Of a DNA stretch of 64,000 nucleotides, positions 47,350 to 58,753 are shown piece after piece. This DNA is from Pogonophryne albipinna (taxonomy: Eukaryota; Chordata; Actinopteri; Perciformes; Artedidraconidae): the NCBI GenBank assembly GCA_028583405.1, contig CM053246.1, positions 24,400,412 through 24,464,411 on the forward strand. The letters run 5' to 3'. The translations under genes were made by a program, and so were the position numbers. The stretch's first letter is position 1. Each line of letters begins with the position of its first letter. A model generated the notes under the pieces. It was not told where the DNA came from and made no database searches. It was given only the letters and a program-made list of their open reading frames with translations.

Positions 47350-48030
47350 GTACCCCCCCCCTCTAGGGCCGACGCCTGATGGCCCAGGCCGATCATAAAA
47401 ATCCTGGATGAGGGTCTTGTCTACGATAAACCTCGCAGGAACCCAGCACCTATCCTCGAGACCATAACCCTTCCAATCCACCAGGAATTGCTTACCCCGA
47501 GCCCTATTGCGGACCTCCAGCAGCTTGCGGACTTTGTAAGTTAGACCACCCTCGAAGAACTGGGGCGGTGGAGGGGGCTTGGAGGCGGGAATAAGTGTAC
47601 TCTCATACACAGGTATGAGCTTGCTGACGTGGAATATAGGATGTACTCTCATGGACCTGGGAAGTCGTAAGCGCACAGACACAGGATTGATGACCTTAGA
47701 CACTGAAAAAGGCCCCACAAACCTTGGAGCTAACTTCTTGGAAGCCACCTGAAGTGGTAGGTCCTTGGTGGAAAGCCATACCTTTTGACCTGGACTGTAG
47801 AGGGGAGCAGCCCTGCGGTGGACGTCTGCTACAGCCTTCATCCGAGTCGACCTTCTGATAAGAGACTGACGAGCCCCAGCCCAAACTCGGCAACAGCGTC
47901 TAATCAAGGCATGAGCCGATGGTACCGTTACTTCCCCTTCGTTGGTTGAGAACAGTGGAGGTTGGTAGCCATTGGCACAATGCAAAGGAGCGAGACCTGT
48001 GGCCGCTGTGGGAAGAGTATTGTGAGCAAA
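47350..48030 (-). pseudogene. Gypsy integrase C-terminus with chromodomain
   Basis: The frame covers AHNTLPTAATGLAPL before the break and CANGYQPPLF after it, the end of the integrase core. It continues with the basic linker and the GPF motif in PRFVGPFSVSKV, which marks the integrase C-terminal domain of chromoviruses. A chromodomain follows at about residues 149-198 of the 339-residue frame, with the aromatic residues of VDWKGYG and CWVPARF. Such chromodomains can guide integration toward marked chromatin. The frame reads on through the polypurine tract into the LTR. Truncated at the N-terminus, so not functional. Confidence 0.85.
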
Positions 48031-48822
48031 CTAAGCTCAACGAGCATGACGTTCTCTAAAAACATTCTTAAAATGTTTGGTGATAACCTTCTTAAAATGT
48101 TTTTGATAACATTGTTAGAACATTAAGCCCTACTATTCTTAAAATGTTTTCAGCTGCAAGTTAGATTTGTTTATGTTGCCAGAATGTTATTATTTTAGAG
48201 AAGGATAACATGCTTTATGTTTAAAACATTATGCAAATGTTCTGTGGTAACAATTTACTAAAATGTTTTTACATTATTAGAACATAAAGACATAATATTC
48301 CTGTAATTGTTCAACTCAAAATTCCTGGGTAAGTGGACTGACCACTGTGGTCATTAGGATGATTTTGATAGTTTACTTAACTATTGGAATTTGACTATTA
48401 ACACATGTAAAAGGATGAATCGGAATCAGCTGGTGAAAGTAACATTTGTTTATTAGAAAAGGGGAGCTGGGAGTGGAGGTTGGTTATGGCAGCAGTGGGA
48501 AACAGTTGTTCCAGAGTGGAGAGGCCTGGCTGGTCTTGGGAGTGTGGAAGGCCTTGGATTCCTCCCGGGAGAGACATAAAAATGAGTGTGAGGCAAAAGC
48601 AGGCAAAGTTGTCAAAGAATATGCTGGTAAAAAGCTAGAGCGGCACGCAACAAACCGTTCACGGCAACAATCCGTTCACGGCAACAATCCGGCAGGGAAT
48701 GAGTGCAGGCTTCAGGCTTTCATAGTGTGGCTGATGAGCAGGTTGCAGGTGTGGTTGATTGGAGATTGCTCCCAGCCGTGTCGAGCAGACCAGCAGGCAG
48801 AGAGAGAGACACACAGTAGAAA
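48031..48822. other. Unassigned insert between gypsy and DIRS-C
   Basis: It starts where integrase homology stops. At 48060-48260 there are repeated CTTAAAATGTTT and GTTAGAACATT words, typical of a small palindromic repeat. 48440-48815 is unassigned. I see no gene. Confidence 0.4.
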
Positions 48823-49189
48823 CGATAGTTACGGCTGTAACTACGGTTCTATGAGTCCCGGATGACCGCCAGAGGCGGTGCTTTAGCACTGGATATGTCC
48901 ATTGCGCGCATGCGCAGCTCGTGTACCAATAACAACAAAGTCACCTGTGACCCACGTGACACCGGCTATATCAGCCGGTGTCGTCAGAGGATCTGTTCCC
49001 AGAATCTTCTCGCGAGCGCACAAGAATTCTGAGTGACAGGAAACTCTGGCGGTCATCCGGGACTCATAGAACCGTAGTTACAGCCGTAACTATCGTTCTA
49101 TTTCGTCCCTACTGACCGCCAGAGGCGGTGCTTTAGCACTGGATGACCTATACCAACCATGTCATGAAGAATTCAAGCCCTTGCTCACC

Positions 49190-49977
49190 ACTGGAAGCAG
49201 CGGAGCTCAGCAAAAGGACCACGCCCAAAGAATGGGGAGTGGCGACATTAACCTGATGACAACTGGAGAATGTGCCGGAAGACGCCTACGACGCCGTGGC
49301 GCAGATGGTCTCCAGGGGCACCACCCTCAGGGCAGCCCAAGATGTTGAGATGCTCCTTGTAGAGTGGCATCTCAGCCCGATGGCGGCCACTGGCCCCGTA
49401 AGCCTGTGAGATGGTATCGACAACCCAGTGTGGCAGCCACTGGTTAGAGGGCATAACCTCCTTTAGTGCCGCCATGGCAAAATCAAGAGTTGCTCCTACT
49501 GCCGTATACAGGCAGTAACCTCGATATACGCCCTTTGGGCACCCCCAAGGCACAGCAACTTCTACGTGCCGTACTCCTGAATGTCAAAGCATGCCAGCTG
49601 GGCAGGCTGATTGAAGTGGGTTTGTGGAAGGACCATGGGCAGGAATGCCACATTTGCCCACCGGGCAACACCTGAGAGTCCCACCTCGGGCATGTATCGT
49701 TTATGGAGAGGACATGCAACTCCCCAACTCGCTTCCCTGAGGCTATGGCAAGCAGAAATGCTGCCTTCGTGGGCAGCCACCTAAGCCCCACCTGGGCCAG
49801 GGGCTCGAAGGGAGGAGATGATAGGGCATCCGGCAGCAGGGGCAGGTCCCAAGCCGGAGCCCTCGGGGTGCTAGGGGGACGCTGCCGTAAAGCCCCTCTC
49901 ATAAAGAGGGACACCGACCTGTGGCACCCCGCCGTGGCGCTGTCGACCCGAACATGTCGGGCAGAAAAAGCAGCCAC
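49190..49977 (-). pseudogene. DIRS-C tyrosine recombinase remnant
   Basis: The N-terminal part reads VSLFMRGALRQRPPSTPR, then WDLPLLPDAL and LAIASGKRVGELHVLS, which align with the DIRS-A recombinase up to the first catalytic arginine. After a frame break the remainder (49553 to about 49250) reads HWVVDTISQAY in line with HWIVDAITLAY, but the HxxR region is scrambled. Dead copy. Confidence 0.7.
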
Positions 49978-49989
49978 ATGAATTCAGAG

Positions 49990-50240
49990 TTGAGTGAGAA
50001 CGTCCACTATCTAGAAGGGACTGTTGTCTGAGCAACAACGTACATGCTGTCCCAAGGAACACGCACATTATTGCCCCCCAGTTGGGGTAGAAAGTGCGTG
50101 AGTGCGCACCCTCCTGGGCAGACCGCTGACCCTGAACGGTTCTGCCCTGACGCACTGCACCCCACCCTGAGAGACATGCACCTATGGTGATGGTCTCCTG
50201 GCGGGATGGGATGGCGCCCATGGGCACGCCCATCAGGAGA
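49990..50240 (-). pseudogene. DIRS-C RNase H remnant
   Basis: It reads GVPMGAIPSRQETITIGACLSGWGAV, close to the RGVPMGAVLSRKVV to TGWGG start of the DIRS-A RNase H. The first catalytic aspartate is replaced here and later motifs are out of frame. Confidence 0.65.
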
Positions 50241-50364
50241 TAGGCCCTGCCCCTCTAGCGTGACAGAGAGTGGAGGCAACGCTGCGACACCCTGACTTCC
50301 CTGTGCCACTTGGCGTCCAAGTGAAGGCTGTTCAGCCACATCTGCATGGGGCGCAACGACAGCG

Positions 50365-50640
50365 GGCCTAAGGGCCCAGCGGCCGAGGCAGCTGCCAGTG
50401 TGCCCAAGGGCCGGAGGAACTGAATATAAGGCACCATCTTGCCCGGCCCACGTGGAAGTAGGCCTCCCTCAAGTCCACGGTTGAGAACCACTCCACCTGT
50501 GCATGTGCTGTGGTCAGCATATAGAATGGCAGCACCTTCAGGAATCTGTTGATTCCTCTGAGGTCCAAGATCGGGCGAAATCCGTCGACTTTCTTGCTCA
50601 CGAGAAAGTACGCCGAGTAGAACCCCCTGGGCTAAGCAGA
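50365..50640 (-). pseudogene. DIRS-C reverse transcriptase remnant
   Basis: It carries DGFRPILDLRGINRFLK, LPFYMLT and FSTVDLREAYFHV, the finger and first palm motifs of DIRS RT, including the first aspartate. The di-aspartate motif is not readable downstream. Confidence 0.75.
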
Positions 50641-51297
50641 GGGTCTACTGGCTCGATTGCGTCCATGGACAGAAGGACGGACAACTCTTGGGCCAGAGCT
50701 AGGGCCTCTGCCGGATCGCTGACGACTGTCATTTCGACCCAGCCGAAGGCTAGGGGCCGGAGCTGCGGTCCGTACCCCTGGGTTCAGGTGAAAACCACCC
50801 AAGGGCCGGAAGTACAGACAGCCCAGTAACTGAGCTGCTGCTGGGAAAGCAGCCGACGACTGGCCCCGGGACTTCAGGGCACAGCCCCCCGGCCCTTGGA
50901 GCCCCTTGGGGGGCGCCGGTAAGGCTCTGGGGCACGAGGCCGTCTGGAAGGCGGGTGACCTGGGGCACAAAAGTCATTGGGAGGCGGTTGAGTGGGCCGC
51001 TGGGACCTCTGCAGACCACCCCTGTAATCCGGCAACTGAGTGCGGCTGCTAGAGCGGCCCCTGGGCCTGCTGGGAGTGGGCACAGGTCTGCGAAGACCCG
51101 AGAGCTGCTGCCTGGTCTGCCTAGCTTGGGCAGCATGCTCCAGTGCCTCCAGGGCAGCTGACCCAAACAGCTCCTCTGGTTCATCTGCAACAGGCGGAGG
51201 TGCTGTCCTCCAACGGGCCGAATCCGCTGGCTGGAAAACCTTCTCTGGTGGAACGGCTCGCTGAGAAAAGCCCTGGAAACTGGGATGTCCGTCACGG
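50640..51297 (-). pseudogene. DIRS-C gag remnant
   Basis: A frame reads EELFGSAALEALEHAAQARQ, matching EGIFGSALASMQ of DIRS-A gag and DGLFGPQFLAMVE of DIRS-B. A Pro/Arg-rich tail follows (PTPSRPRGRSSSR). The Cys-rich start is absent. Confidence 0.6.
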
Positions 51298-51302
51298 TTG
51301 CG

Positions 51303-52095
51303 TCAACGTTCTCTCTCCCTTTCCCGAAGTCGGTTATCGATCCGGATGGAAACGGCGATGAGAGACTCCAGGTCCCATGGTACCTCCAGAGGAGCCAGCT
51401 GGTCCTTGATAGGATCCGACAACCCAGTCAAAAAAGCGTTGCGAAGAGCCGGAATATTCCACCCGCTGTCCGCTGCCGCCGTGCGAAACTCGATAGCATA
51501 ATCCACCACCTGGCGATTGTGCTGGCGCATCTGAAGTAGCCTTCGGCTAGCTTCTGTAGCAGGTGAAGAGTGATGACTATGTGACTCATAGTGTCTATAA
51601 AGTCGGTTAATGAGTAACATAGTTCAGTGTCTCTGGACCATTCTGCAGTCGCCCAGGCTGCAGCTCTTCCCGTTAAATGGGACACAATGAACGCCACTTT
51701 ACCATGGTCTGATGAAAAAAACCCTGGGTTGTGTTGGAAATGCAGATCGCACTGCACCAGGAAAGCTCTGCAATTTATGGAATCTCCGGAGAACCTCTCC
51801 GGAAGAGCCAGCCGTAGTGAGGATGAAATAGTCTGTCTCGGGTTGACAGCGTCAACAGGATCCGCGACATGAAAGCAGTCAGTTGTGACTGACGTCATCG
51901 GCGGAGCAGTCTGAAGGTGAGTAATGAACTGCTGCATGTGATCCGTCAGCTGTCGTATCTGTGCAGAGACGGAAACTTGGAGCTCGGCCTGGTTTCCTAC
52001 CAGTTCCTTCACTCCTTGGCTGATTAATCCCAGCTGTTTCTCGTGATGAAAAATCCTCACGCCTTGGGCTGACAGGGCGGCGTGAAGAGTTTTCA
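51303..52095 (-). pseudogene. Gypsy gag, frameshifted and truncated
   Basis: On the minus strand it reads HEKQLGLISQGV, LALPERFSGD, CRAFLVQCDLHF and AFIVSHLTGRAAAWATAEW, the core of a Ty3/gypsy capsid. A frameshift near 51575 leads into EASRRLLQMRQ, AIEFRTAAADSGW and GLSDPIKDQL. It ends at RIDNRLRER (51303), before the zinc knuckle. Capsid proteins of this type assemble the particle. Broken by the frameshift and both truncations. Confidence 0.8.
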
Positions 52096-52185
52096 AATTT
52101 AGAAAAAAATATGTTATATGTCCACTCAGGTTGTCCACCTGAGTGGAAATATAAAACATTTTTTTTCTAAATTTGAAAATGTGTA
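52093..52185. repeat. Imperfect palindrome at the broken gypsy 5' end
   Basis: TTTTCAAATTTAGAAAAAAA pairs with TTTTTTTCTAAATTTGAAAA, and GTCCACTCAGG with CCTGAGTGG, around a short centre near 52135. It marks where gypsy gag homology stops. Confidence 0.8.
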
Positions 52186-53205
52186 TGCGTTAAAGTCTAA
52201 ACTGAAAACAAAAAAAAGATATTGCAAATGAAGTATTTTGAAGAAGAACAGTAGCTGTAACAGTATGCATTGTAGTATATAGCCAGTGATGCATGACGTC
52301 CACTTTAGTGGACAGGTGAATAATCATAATTTCCTGCAAACATAAAATCAATACTTTGACCATTTATGAATTATATGATTCCTTAGTTGTTACTTGATGT
52401 CACCAAATGTTTTATACCTGCAGGGAGCGCTTTCCATGAAAGGATTGGCTGGATATCGGCAGGTGACTTGGTCCATCTGGCTGTCTGTCGTTCATCTTGG
52501 TTTAGAGAAATGTATCATGCACTTGCACTGACTTTCCACTGAGTGGCAGTGTATGGGATGATGCAATAGGGTCATATGGCTGATGGTGCAACTATGCCAT
52601 CAAAACCCATGCATATACAAGAAAACAACTTTTGAAAAGCTGTCCACTGTAGTAGCCTCTATGCATGAAAGGGTTGGAGTTTGACATCTCCACGCAAAGA
52701 GCATTCTTGTGCATGACTTGTGCAAACATTATTTCAGCAGGTATTGTCAGCCAGAATATGTGGTCTTTAGGCCCTTTGAGACTTATTTGTTGTCTTTTTT
52801 TAAAGAAATTCTTAAACTAGCTTGAAAGATTATTACAGAACATCTCTCACTAGGACTTTTGCTTGCCAAACAGTGACCTTAAACTCAATGTTTTGTATTG
52901 ATACCACAGGCTCCTTTCTATTAACTTCCTTATTATCAAATAAACAATTATTTTATAATCAAAGAGGCCTTATTCCAATATTTTTTACAAGGTGCAGACA
53001 CTTTTAAGATCTGTCGCTGTGTACTTTCAGTCTGCTCGCTCTTCATTTCCCTATCCTGGTGAATCAAATGTGTTGTCTGCGCCGCAACAGTCGCAGAGAG
53101 GAAACTCTTCCTCTCTTGCTGTGGATTAATATCACAAACCACAACTGAGCCAGGAAAAACAGGAAAATCTGCCATTTACTGGGATACCATTTCCCTCATT
53201 CTGAA
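52186..53205. other. Unassigned sequence
   Basis: No gene recognised. GTCCACTTTAGTGGAC (about 52300) is a short palindrome, and GTCCACTGTAGTAGCC near 52642 resembles half of it, so a MITE may be present. Confidence 0.4.
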
Positions 53206-53427
53206 GAATCGGCAAGATACCATGTGTCGCTTGACTCATTTCGTGGAGTGTTTCCTGTTATGCTTTTTTTTCATTTTCTTCTGTTTCATTGGCTTCCTGC
53301 CTTCACTGACATCGCTATGACAACAGGAAATGCTAAACCGCAGAGGTGTTTGGGGAGGAAAGTGTTTCATAGCCATAAACAGTGTGTCGTTATATATCCT
53401 CACAGCAAGATAGTGCCCTCGCAGTGA

Positions 53428-53634
53428 AAAACAGAACCCTTTACACTTTGTGACGATAACTCTGTAAGCAAGAGCAAGTTCTTCTTTGACCATGACCATG
53501 CCTACTTGCACAACATCTGCCGTTTCTACAGAAGGGGAGTGCTGTATTCTTACGGGAAATGTCCCCCTTCAACTTCCGGTAGAAAAATCATATACAGCCT
53601 TAAACACCCGGCACTGCTGCTGGATGAGGATTAA
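53428..53634 (+). CDS. Short unrecognised frame in the tandem unit
   Basis: The frame follows a TGA at 53425 and encodes about 68 residues up to the TAA at 53632: DNSVSKSKFFFDHDHAYLHN, then ICRFYRRGVLYSYGKCPP and SLKHPALLLDED. It has no ATG near its start, is rich in aromatic residues and has two cysteines, which makes it look like a coding exon or exon relic. The frame is kept in copy 2 (56202-56408, one Arg-to-Met change) and at its start in copy 3. I do not recognise the family. It could equally be chance. Confidence 0.25.
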   Translation, partial: KTEPFTLCDDNSVSKSKFFFDHDHAYLHNICRFYRRGVLYSYGKCPPSTSGRKIIYSLKHPALLLDED

Positions 53635-55089
53635 GGAGAACGTGGACGAGGTGAAGGACAGTTGAGTAACTTCAAATGTGTGAGGTCAACCGCAAAGTCC
53701 ACAGGGAATGGGTGGAGATCATAACCACTGTGTTCTTTATATTCACTAAATACTTAGACTTCTAAACTTTCAATGCTTCTGAAGAGTGAACTCAGCTACA
53801 TGGACATGGTGGCGGTCAGGCTTTATTTGATCCGGATCAATTTTTACTGACACTGAGAATGAACATGACTATCACAGGGCAGGCCATAAAGCTCAGACAT
53901 GTCCTAAAATATCTCAAGCTGCAGCAGATATTTTAGAATTTTGAAACTGGCCGAAAACTCCCCCCGCATAAGAGTGTTTGGGTTCATCCTGCAGCAGTGT
54001 TATCATCAGGCATTTTACTCTAAATAGCCATGGGAATGTTTACTTTCTCTGCCTTCCTTATTTGGGCTGAGAGGGGAACTGATAAATCCTATCATGAGTA
54101 TTAGTTGGCAACACTTGGACCTTGAGGGCACTTTGGGGTGACTGCGTCTCCCCCAGTTGGACACCGTTATGCTGCTTCTGCTCCCATCAAATGCTTCACC
54201 TTCACCTGGTGGATCTTCATGCTGGGATGGTTCTTGCTGATTTTGCCATACGTGACGTTGTATCTGCCTGCATGGGGTGCTCCTCCTCCCAGACAATGTG
54301 TTAGTCACAGATCAAATAATGAAAAGGTTTTAACAGTCAATAGGATGTGGGCGAGAAGGAAGGCAGGAAGAGGATGTGGTTACCTTGCAGATTCGTTACT
54401 ACCTTCAGTCCTTTGCACTGAAGACCAGTAAGACCCACAATAAACAGAATATTGAGAACCACTTGTGATTATTTATACAAATGACAAGTGCCTGTAAATG
54501 ATCAAAAAATCTTTACCAACATCAATGTTGCAGGTGTTTGTGTGTAAACTGTAAACGACCTGTCATGTCATGAAAGAGATGTGAAGTTTAGTTATCTAAA
54601 TTTGTTTTTGTCCTGTCTTTGTGTTGTATCGTGCCTTCCTGTTTCATTTTGTAGAGTAAGAGCCCCCTTACCTTGTGTATATATATGTATTGTATATATT
54701 GCTCTCAGGGTTAATGTCTTAAGAAGAGCAGATGACTGACATACAGCAGGGAGTGCAGCAGCTCACCTGTGCCCCCTTACCTTGCATATTGTCCAGTTCT
54801 CCCTTTGTCCAGTGCCTGTTCGTCCTGTCTAGTGAGTCAGAAAAAGAGATTTTGAAAGAGCGTATTGTCAAGCCACAGTAACCTTATTGTTTGGCCTATA
54901 GTGCCTTGCCATTGTTTCCTCGTAAGAGATAATGAGAGAGTCGCCATTCGCACACCTCGGTTTTCCCTTAAGCCCCGCCTCCTATCTCCTGCTCTCATCT
55001 CAGTCAAATTACTTTAAGACCCTAATGACCCTAATGAAAGAACCATAAAAGTGCTCGTACTGGATAGTCTATTTAGTTTGAAAAAATCT

Positions 55090-55620
55090 GACAGCTCTTA
55101 TTTAAAGTGACAAAACTGAGCCTCTAGAAATTATGATGGTACTTTTTCTCTGGTACTTTTTCATTTACAAAGCCATGTTGGATAAACTACCATCTTATAT
55201 CTGCTCCCTGATCTCTCGGCGAATTGAAAGTACTTATTGCCTGAGATCGCATGCTGTGGTTTTATTAAATGTGCCAAGTGCTAGGACTGTCTTAGGGAAG
55301 AAAGCTTTTAGATGTGCAGCTCCACTAACATGGAACAGTCTGCAAAAAGAATGGAAAATTACCAAGCTAGTACCACTACATGTTTTTAAAGCTCGGTTGG
55401 ATGCTACAAAATCAGATGCTGTTGGTACCTGTACATGTGGTTAGATATGTAAATTGTAATCCCTGTACATTTTGCTGTATGATGTCCTTTTGTTGTTCGG
55501 TTGTTTATGTTTTTATGTCTTCTTGTGGAACCTACTGCTGCAGGTCTCCCTTGAAAAAGAGATAATTGATCTCAATGGGATTTTACCTGGATAAATAAAG
55601 GTTTTGAATTGAATTGAATT
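55090..55620 (+). mobile_element. LINE 3'-end fragment in tandem unit 1
   Basis: A 103-residue frame (55133-55444) has the C-terminal LINE ORF2 layout: LPSYICSLI, CLRSHAVV, KAFRCAAPLTWNSL and LHVFKARLD. A 3' UTR with GATCTCAATGGGATTTTACC and an ATTGAATTGAATTG tail follows. The same family occurs at 10920-11275. Confidence 0.8.
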
Positions 55621-55979
55621 GATGATGAACGATCACCATCGCAAGTGCATGTCTTTTCACTTTTTAACTCGGCCCAACATCCCCTCATATTGAGTTTCCC
55701 CTGGTTGAAAATACATAACACCCACATTGATTAGCACTCTGAGAGGTTGAAGGGGTGGGGGAAAGAATGCTGACGCAACTGTTTTAATCCGTTAGTTGAG
55801 ATAAAAAAAGCAAACTATAGTCAGGAAACAGACAGGATTAGATCCTCCTGATTTATCTTCAGTCCCTGCCTGCTACCACAATTTAGATGAGGTTTTTAAC
55901 ATATCCGAGGCTTGTGAGTGTTTTTAACCGTTTGTCTTTGTCTAATTAGATGACATTCTGATTTACTTCCCCGGGGGTA

Positions 55980-58753
55980 GAATCGGCAAGATACCATGTG
56001 TCGCTTGACTCATTTCGTGGAGTGTTTCCTGTTATGCTTTTTTTTCATTTTCTTCTGTTTCATTGGCTTCCTGCCTTCAATGACATCGCTATGACAACAG
56101 GAAATGCTAAACTGCAGAGGTGTTTGGGGAGGAAAGTATTTCATAGCCATAAACAGTGTGTCGTTATATATCCTCACAGCAAGATAGTGCCCTCGCAGTG
56201 AAAAACAGAACCCTTTACACTTTGTGACGATAACTCTGTAAGCAAGAGCAAGTTCTTCTTTGACCATGACCATGCCTACTTGCACAACATCTGCCGTTTC
56301 TACAGAATGGGAGTGCTGTATTCTTACGGGAAATGTCCCCCTTCAACTTCAGGTAGAAAAATCATATACAGCCTTAAACACCCGGCACTGCTGCTGGATG
56401 AGGATTAAGGAGAACGTGGACGAGGTGAAGGACAGTTGAGTAACTTCAAATGTGTGAGGTCAACCGCAAAGTCCACAGGGAATGGGTGGAGATCATAACC
56501 ACTGTGTTCTTTATATTCACTAAATAGTTAGACTTCTAACATTTCAATGCTTCTGAAGAGTGAACTCAGCTACATGGACATGGTGGCGGTCAGGCTTTAT
56601 TTGATCCGGATCAATTTTTACTGACACTGAGAATGAACATGACTATCACAGGGCAGGCCATAAAGCTCAGACATGTCCTAAAATATCTCAAGCTGCAGCA
56701 GATATTTTTGAATTTTGAAACTGGCCGAAAACTCCCCCCGCATAAGAGTGTTTGGGTTCATCCTGCAGCAGTGTTATCATCAGGCATTTTACTCTAAATA
56801 GCCATGGGAATGTTTACTTTCTCTGCCTTCCTTATTTGGGCTGAGAGGGGAACTGATAAATCCTATCATGAGTATTAGTTGGCAACACTTGGACCTTGAG
56901 GGCACTTTGGGGTGACTGCGTCTCCCCCAGTTGGACACCGTTATGCTGCTTCTGCTCCCATCAAATGCTTCACCTTCACCTGGTGGATCTTCATGCTGGG
57001 ATGGTTCTTGCTGATTTTGCCATACGTGACGTTGTATCTGCCTGCATGGGGTGCTCCTCCTGCCAGACAATGTGTTAGTCACAGATCAAATAATGAAAAG
57101 GTTTTAACAGTCAATAGGATGTGGGCGAGAAGGAAGGCAGGAAGAGGATGTGGTTACCTTGCAGATTCGTTACTACCTTCAGTCCTTTGCACTGAAGACC
57201 AGTAAGACCCACAATAAACAGAATATTGAGAACCACTTGTGATTATTTATACAAATGACAAGTGCCTGTAAATGATCAAAAAATCTTTACCAACATCAAT
57301 GTTGCAGGTGTTTGTGTGTAAACTGTAAACGACCTGTCATGTCATGAAAGAGATGTGAAGTTTAGTTATCTAAATTTGTTTTTGTCCTGTCTTTGTGTTG
57401 TATCGTGCCTTCCTGTTTCATTTTGTAGAGTAAGAGCCCCCTTACCTTGTGTATATATATGTATTGTATATATTGCTCTCAGGGTTAATGTCTTAAGAAG
57501 AGCAGATGACTGACATACAGCAGGGAGTGCAGCAGCTCACCTGTGCCCCCTTACCTTGCATATTGTCCAGTTCTCCCTTTGTCCAGTGCCTGTTCGTCCT
57601 GTCTAGTGAGTCAGAAAAAGAGATTTTGAAAGAGCGTATTGTCAAGCCACAGTAACCTTATTGTTTGGCCTATAGTGCCTTGCCATTGTTTCCTCGTAAG
57701 AGATAATGAGAGAGTCGCCATTCGCACACCTCGGTTTTCCCTTAAGCCCCGCCTCCTATCTCCTGCTCTCATCTCAGTCAAATTACTTTAAGACCCTAAT
57801 GACCCTAATGAAAGAACCATAAAAGTGCTCGTACTGGATAGTCTATTTAGTTTGAAAAAATCTGACAGCTCTTATTTAAAGTGACAAAACTGAGCCTCTA
57901 GAAATTATGATGGTACTTTTTCTCTGGTACTTTTTCATTTACAAAGCCATGTTGGATAAACTACCATCTTATATCTGCTCCCTGATCTCTCGGCGAATTG
58001 AAAGTACTTATTGCCTGAGATCGCATGCTGTGGTTTTATTAAATGTGCCAAGTGCTAGGACTGTCTTAGGGAAGAAAGCTTTTAGATGTGCAGCTCCACT
58101 AACATGGAACAGTCTGCAAAAAGAATGGAAAATTACCAAGCTAGTACCACTACATGTTTTTAAAGCTCGGTTGGATGCTACAAAATCAGATGCTGTTGGT
58201 ACCTGTACATGTGGTTAGATATGTAAATTGTAATCCCTGTACATTTTGCTGTATGATGTCCTTTTGTTGTTCGGTTGTTTATGTTTTTATGTCTTCTTGT
58301 GGAACCTACTGCTGCAGGTCTCCCTTGAAAAAGAGATAATTGATCTCAATGGGATTTTACCTGGATAAATAAAGGTTTTGAATTGAATTGAATTGATGAT
58401 GAACGATCACCATCGCAAGTGCATGTCTTTTCACTTTTTAACTCGGCCCGACATCCCCTCATATTGAGTTTCCCCTGGTTGAAACGACATAACACCCACA
58501 TTGATTAGCACTCTGAGAGGTTGAAGGGGTGGGGGAAAGAATGCTGACGCAACTGTTTTAATCCGTTAGTTGAGATAGAAAAAGCAAACTATAGTCAGGA
58601 AACAGACAGGATTAGATCCTCCTGATTTATCTTCAGTCCCTGCCTGCTACCACAATTTAGATGAGGTTTTTAACATATCCGAGGCTTGTGAGTGTTTTTA
58701 ACCGTTTGTCTTTGTCTAATTAGATGACATTCTGATTTACTTCCCCGGGGGTA
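55980..58753. repeat. Tandem duplication unit, copy 2 (2774 bp)
   Basis: It is nearly identical to copy 1 along its whole length, with scattered single-base changes (for example GGGAG to TGGGAG context near 56306). The equal length of 2774 bp and the lack of indels point to a recent duplication. Confidence 0.95.
57864..58394 (+). mobile_element. LINE 3'-end fragment in tandem unit 2
   Basis: It is the copy-2 counterpart of 55090-55620, with the same 103-residue frame (57907-58218) and tail. It was duplicated with the unit, not inserted separately. Confidence 0.8.

Larger units (their letters stand above)
48823..51297 (-). mobile_element. DIRS retrotransposon, family C, 5'-truncated, inside gypsy
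   Basis: The 3' side (left) has an inverted pair, 48823-48867 with 49051-49095 (ATAGTTACGGCTGTAACTACGG type), which forms the terminal repeat plus internal complementary region. The block CCGCCAGAGGCGGTGC also occurs twice (about 48867 and 49118). Remnants of recombinase, RNase H, RT and gag follow rightward on the minus strand. Homology stops at about 51297, where gypsy gag resumes, so the 5' terminal repeat is gone. Confidence 0.75.
46853..52095 (-). mobile_element. Ty3/gypsy chromodomain retrotransposon, middle replaced
   Basis: Read on the minus strand: partial gag (52095 to 51303), a break, the integrase C-terminus with chromodomain (48030 to 47350), a polypurine tract, then the 3' LTR (47349 to 46853). 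Protease, reverse transcriptase, RNase H and the integrase core are missing; 48030-51300 holds other DNA, including a DIRS element. The 5' LTR is missing too, since gag ends abruptly at a palindromic repeat near 52095. Confidence 0.8.
53206..55979. repeat. Tandem duplication unit, copy 1 (2774 bp)
   Basis: The unit starts GAATCGGCAAGATACC and repeats at exactly 2774-bp spacing (53206, 55980, 58754). It holds a short unrecognised frame (53428-53634), a stretch with TTACCTTG and CCTGTTCGTCCTGTC words also seen at 60440-60500, and a LINE 3' fragment (55090-55620). No host gene is identified. Confidence 0.95.

Noticed and set aside
54138..54431. 97-residue frame with a hydrophobic segment in the tandem units
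   Set aside because: There is no family resemblance, and it overlaps an equally long minus-strand frame; coding status is unsupported.
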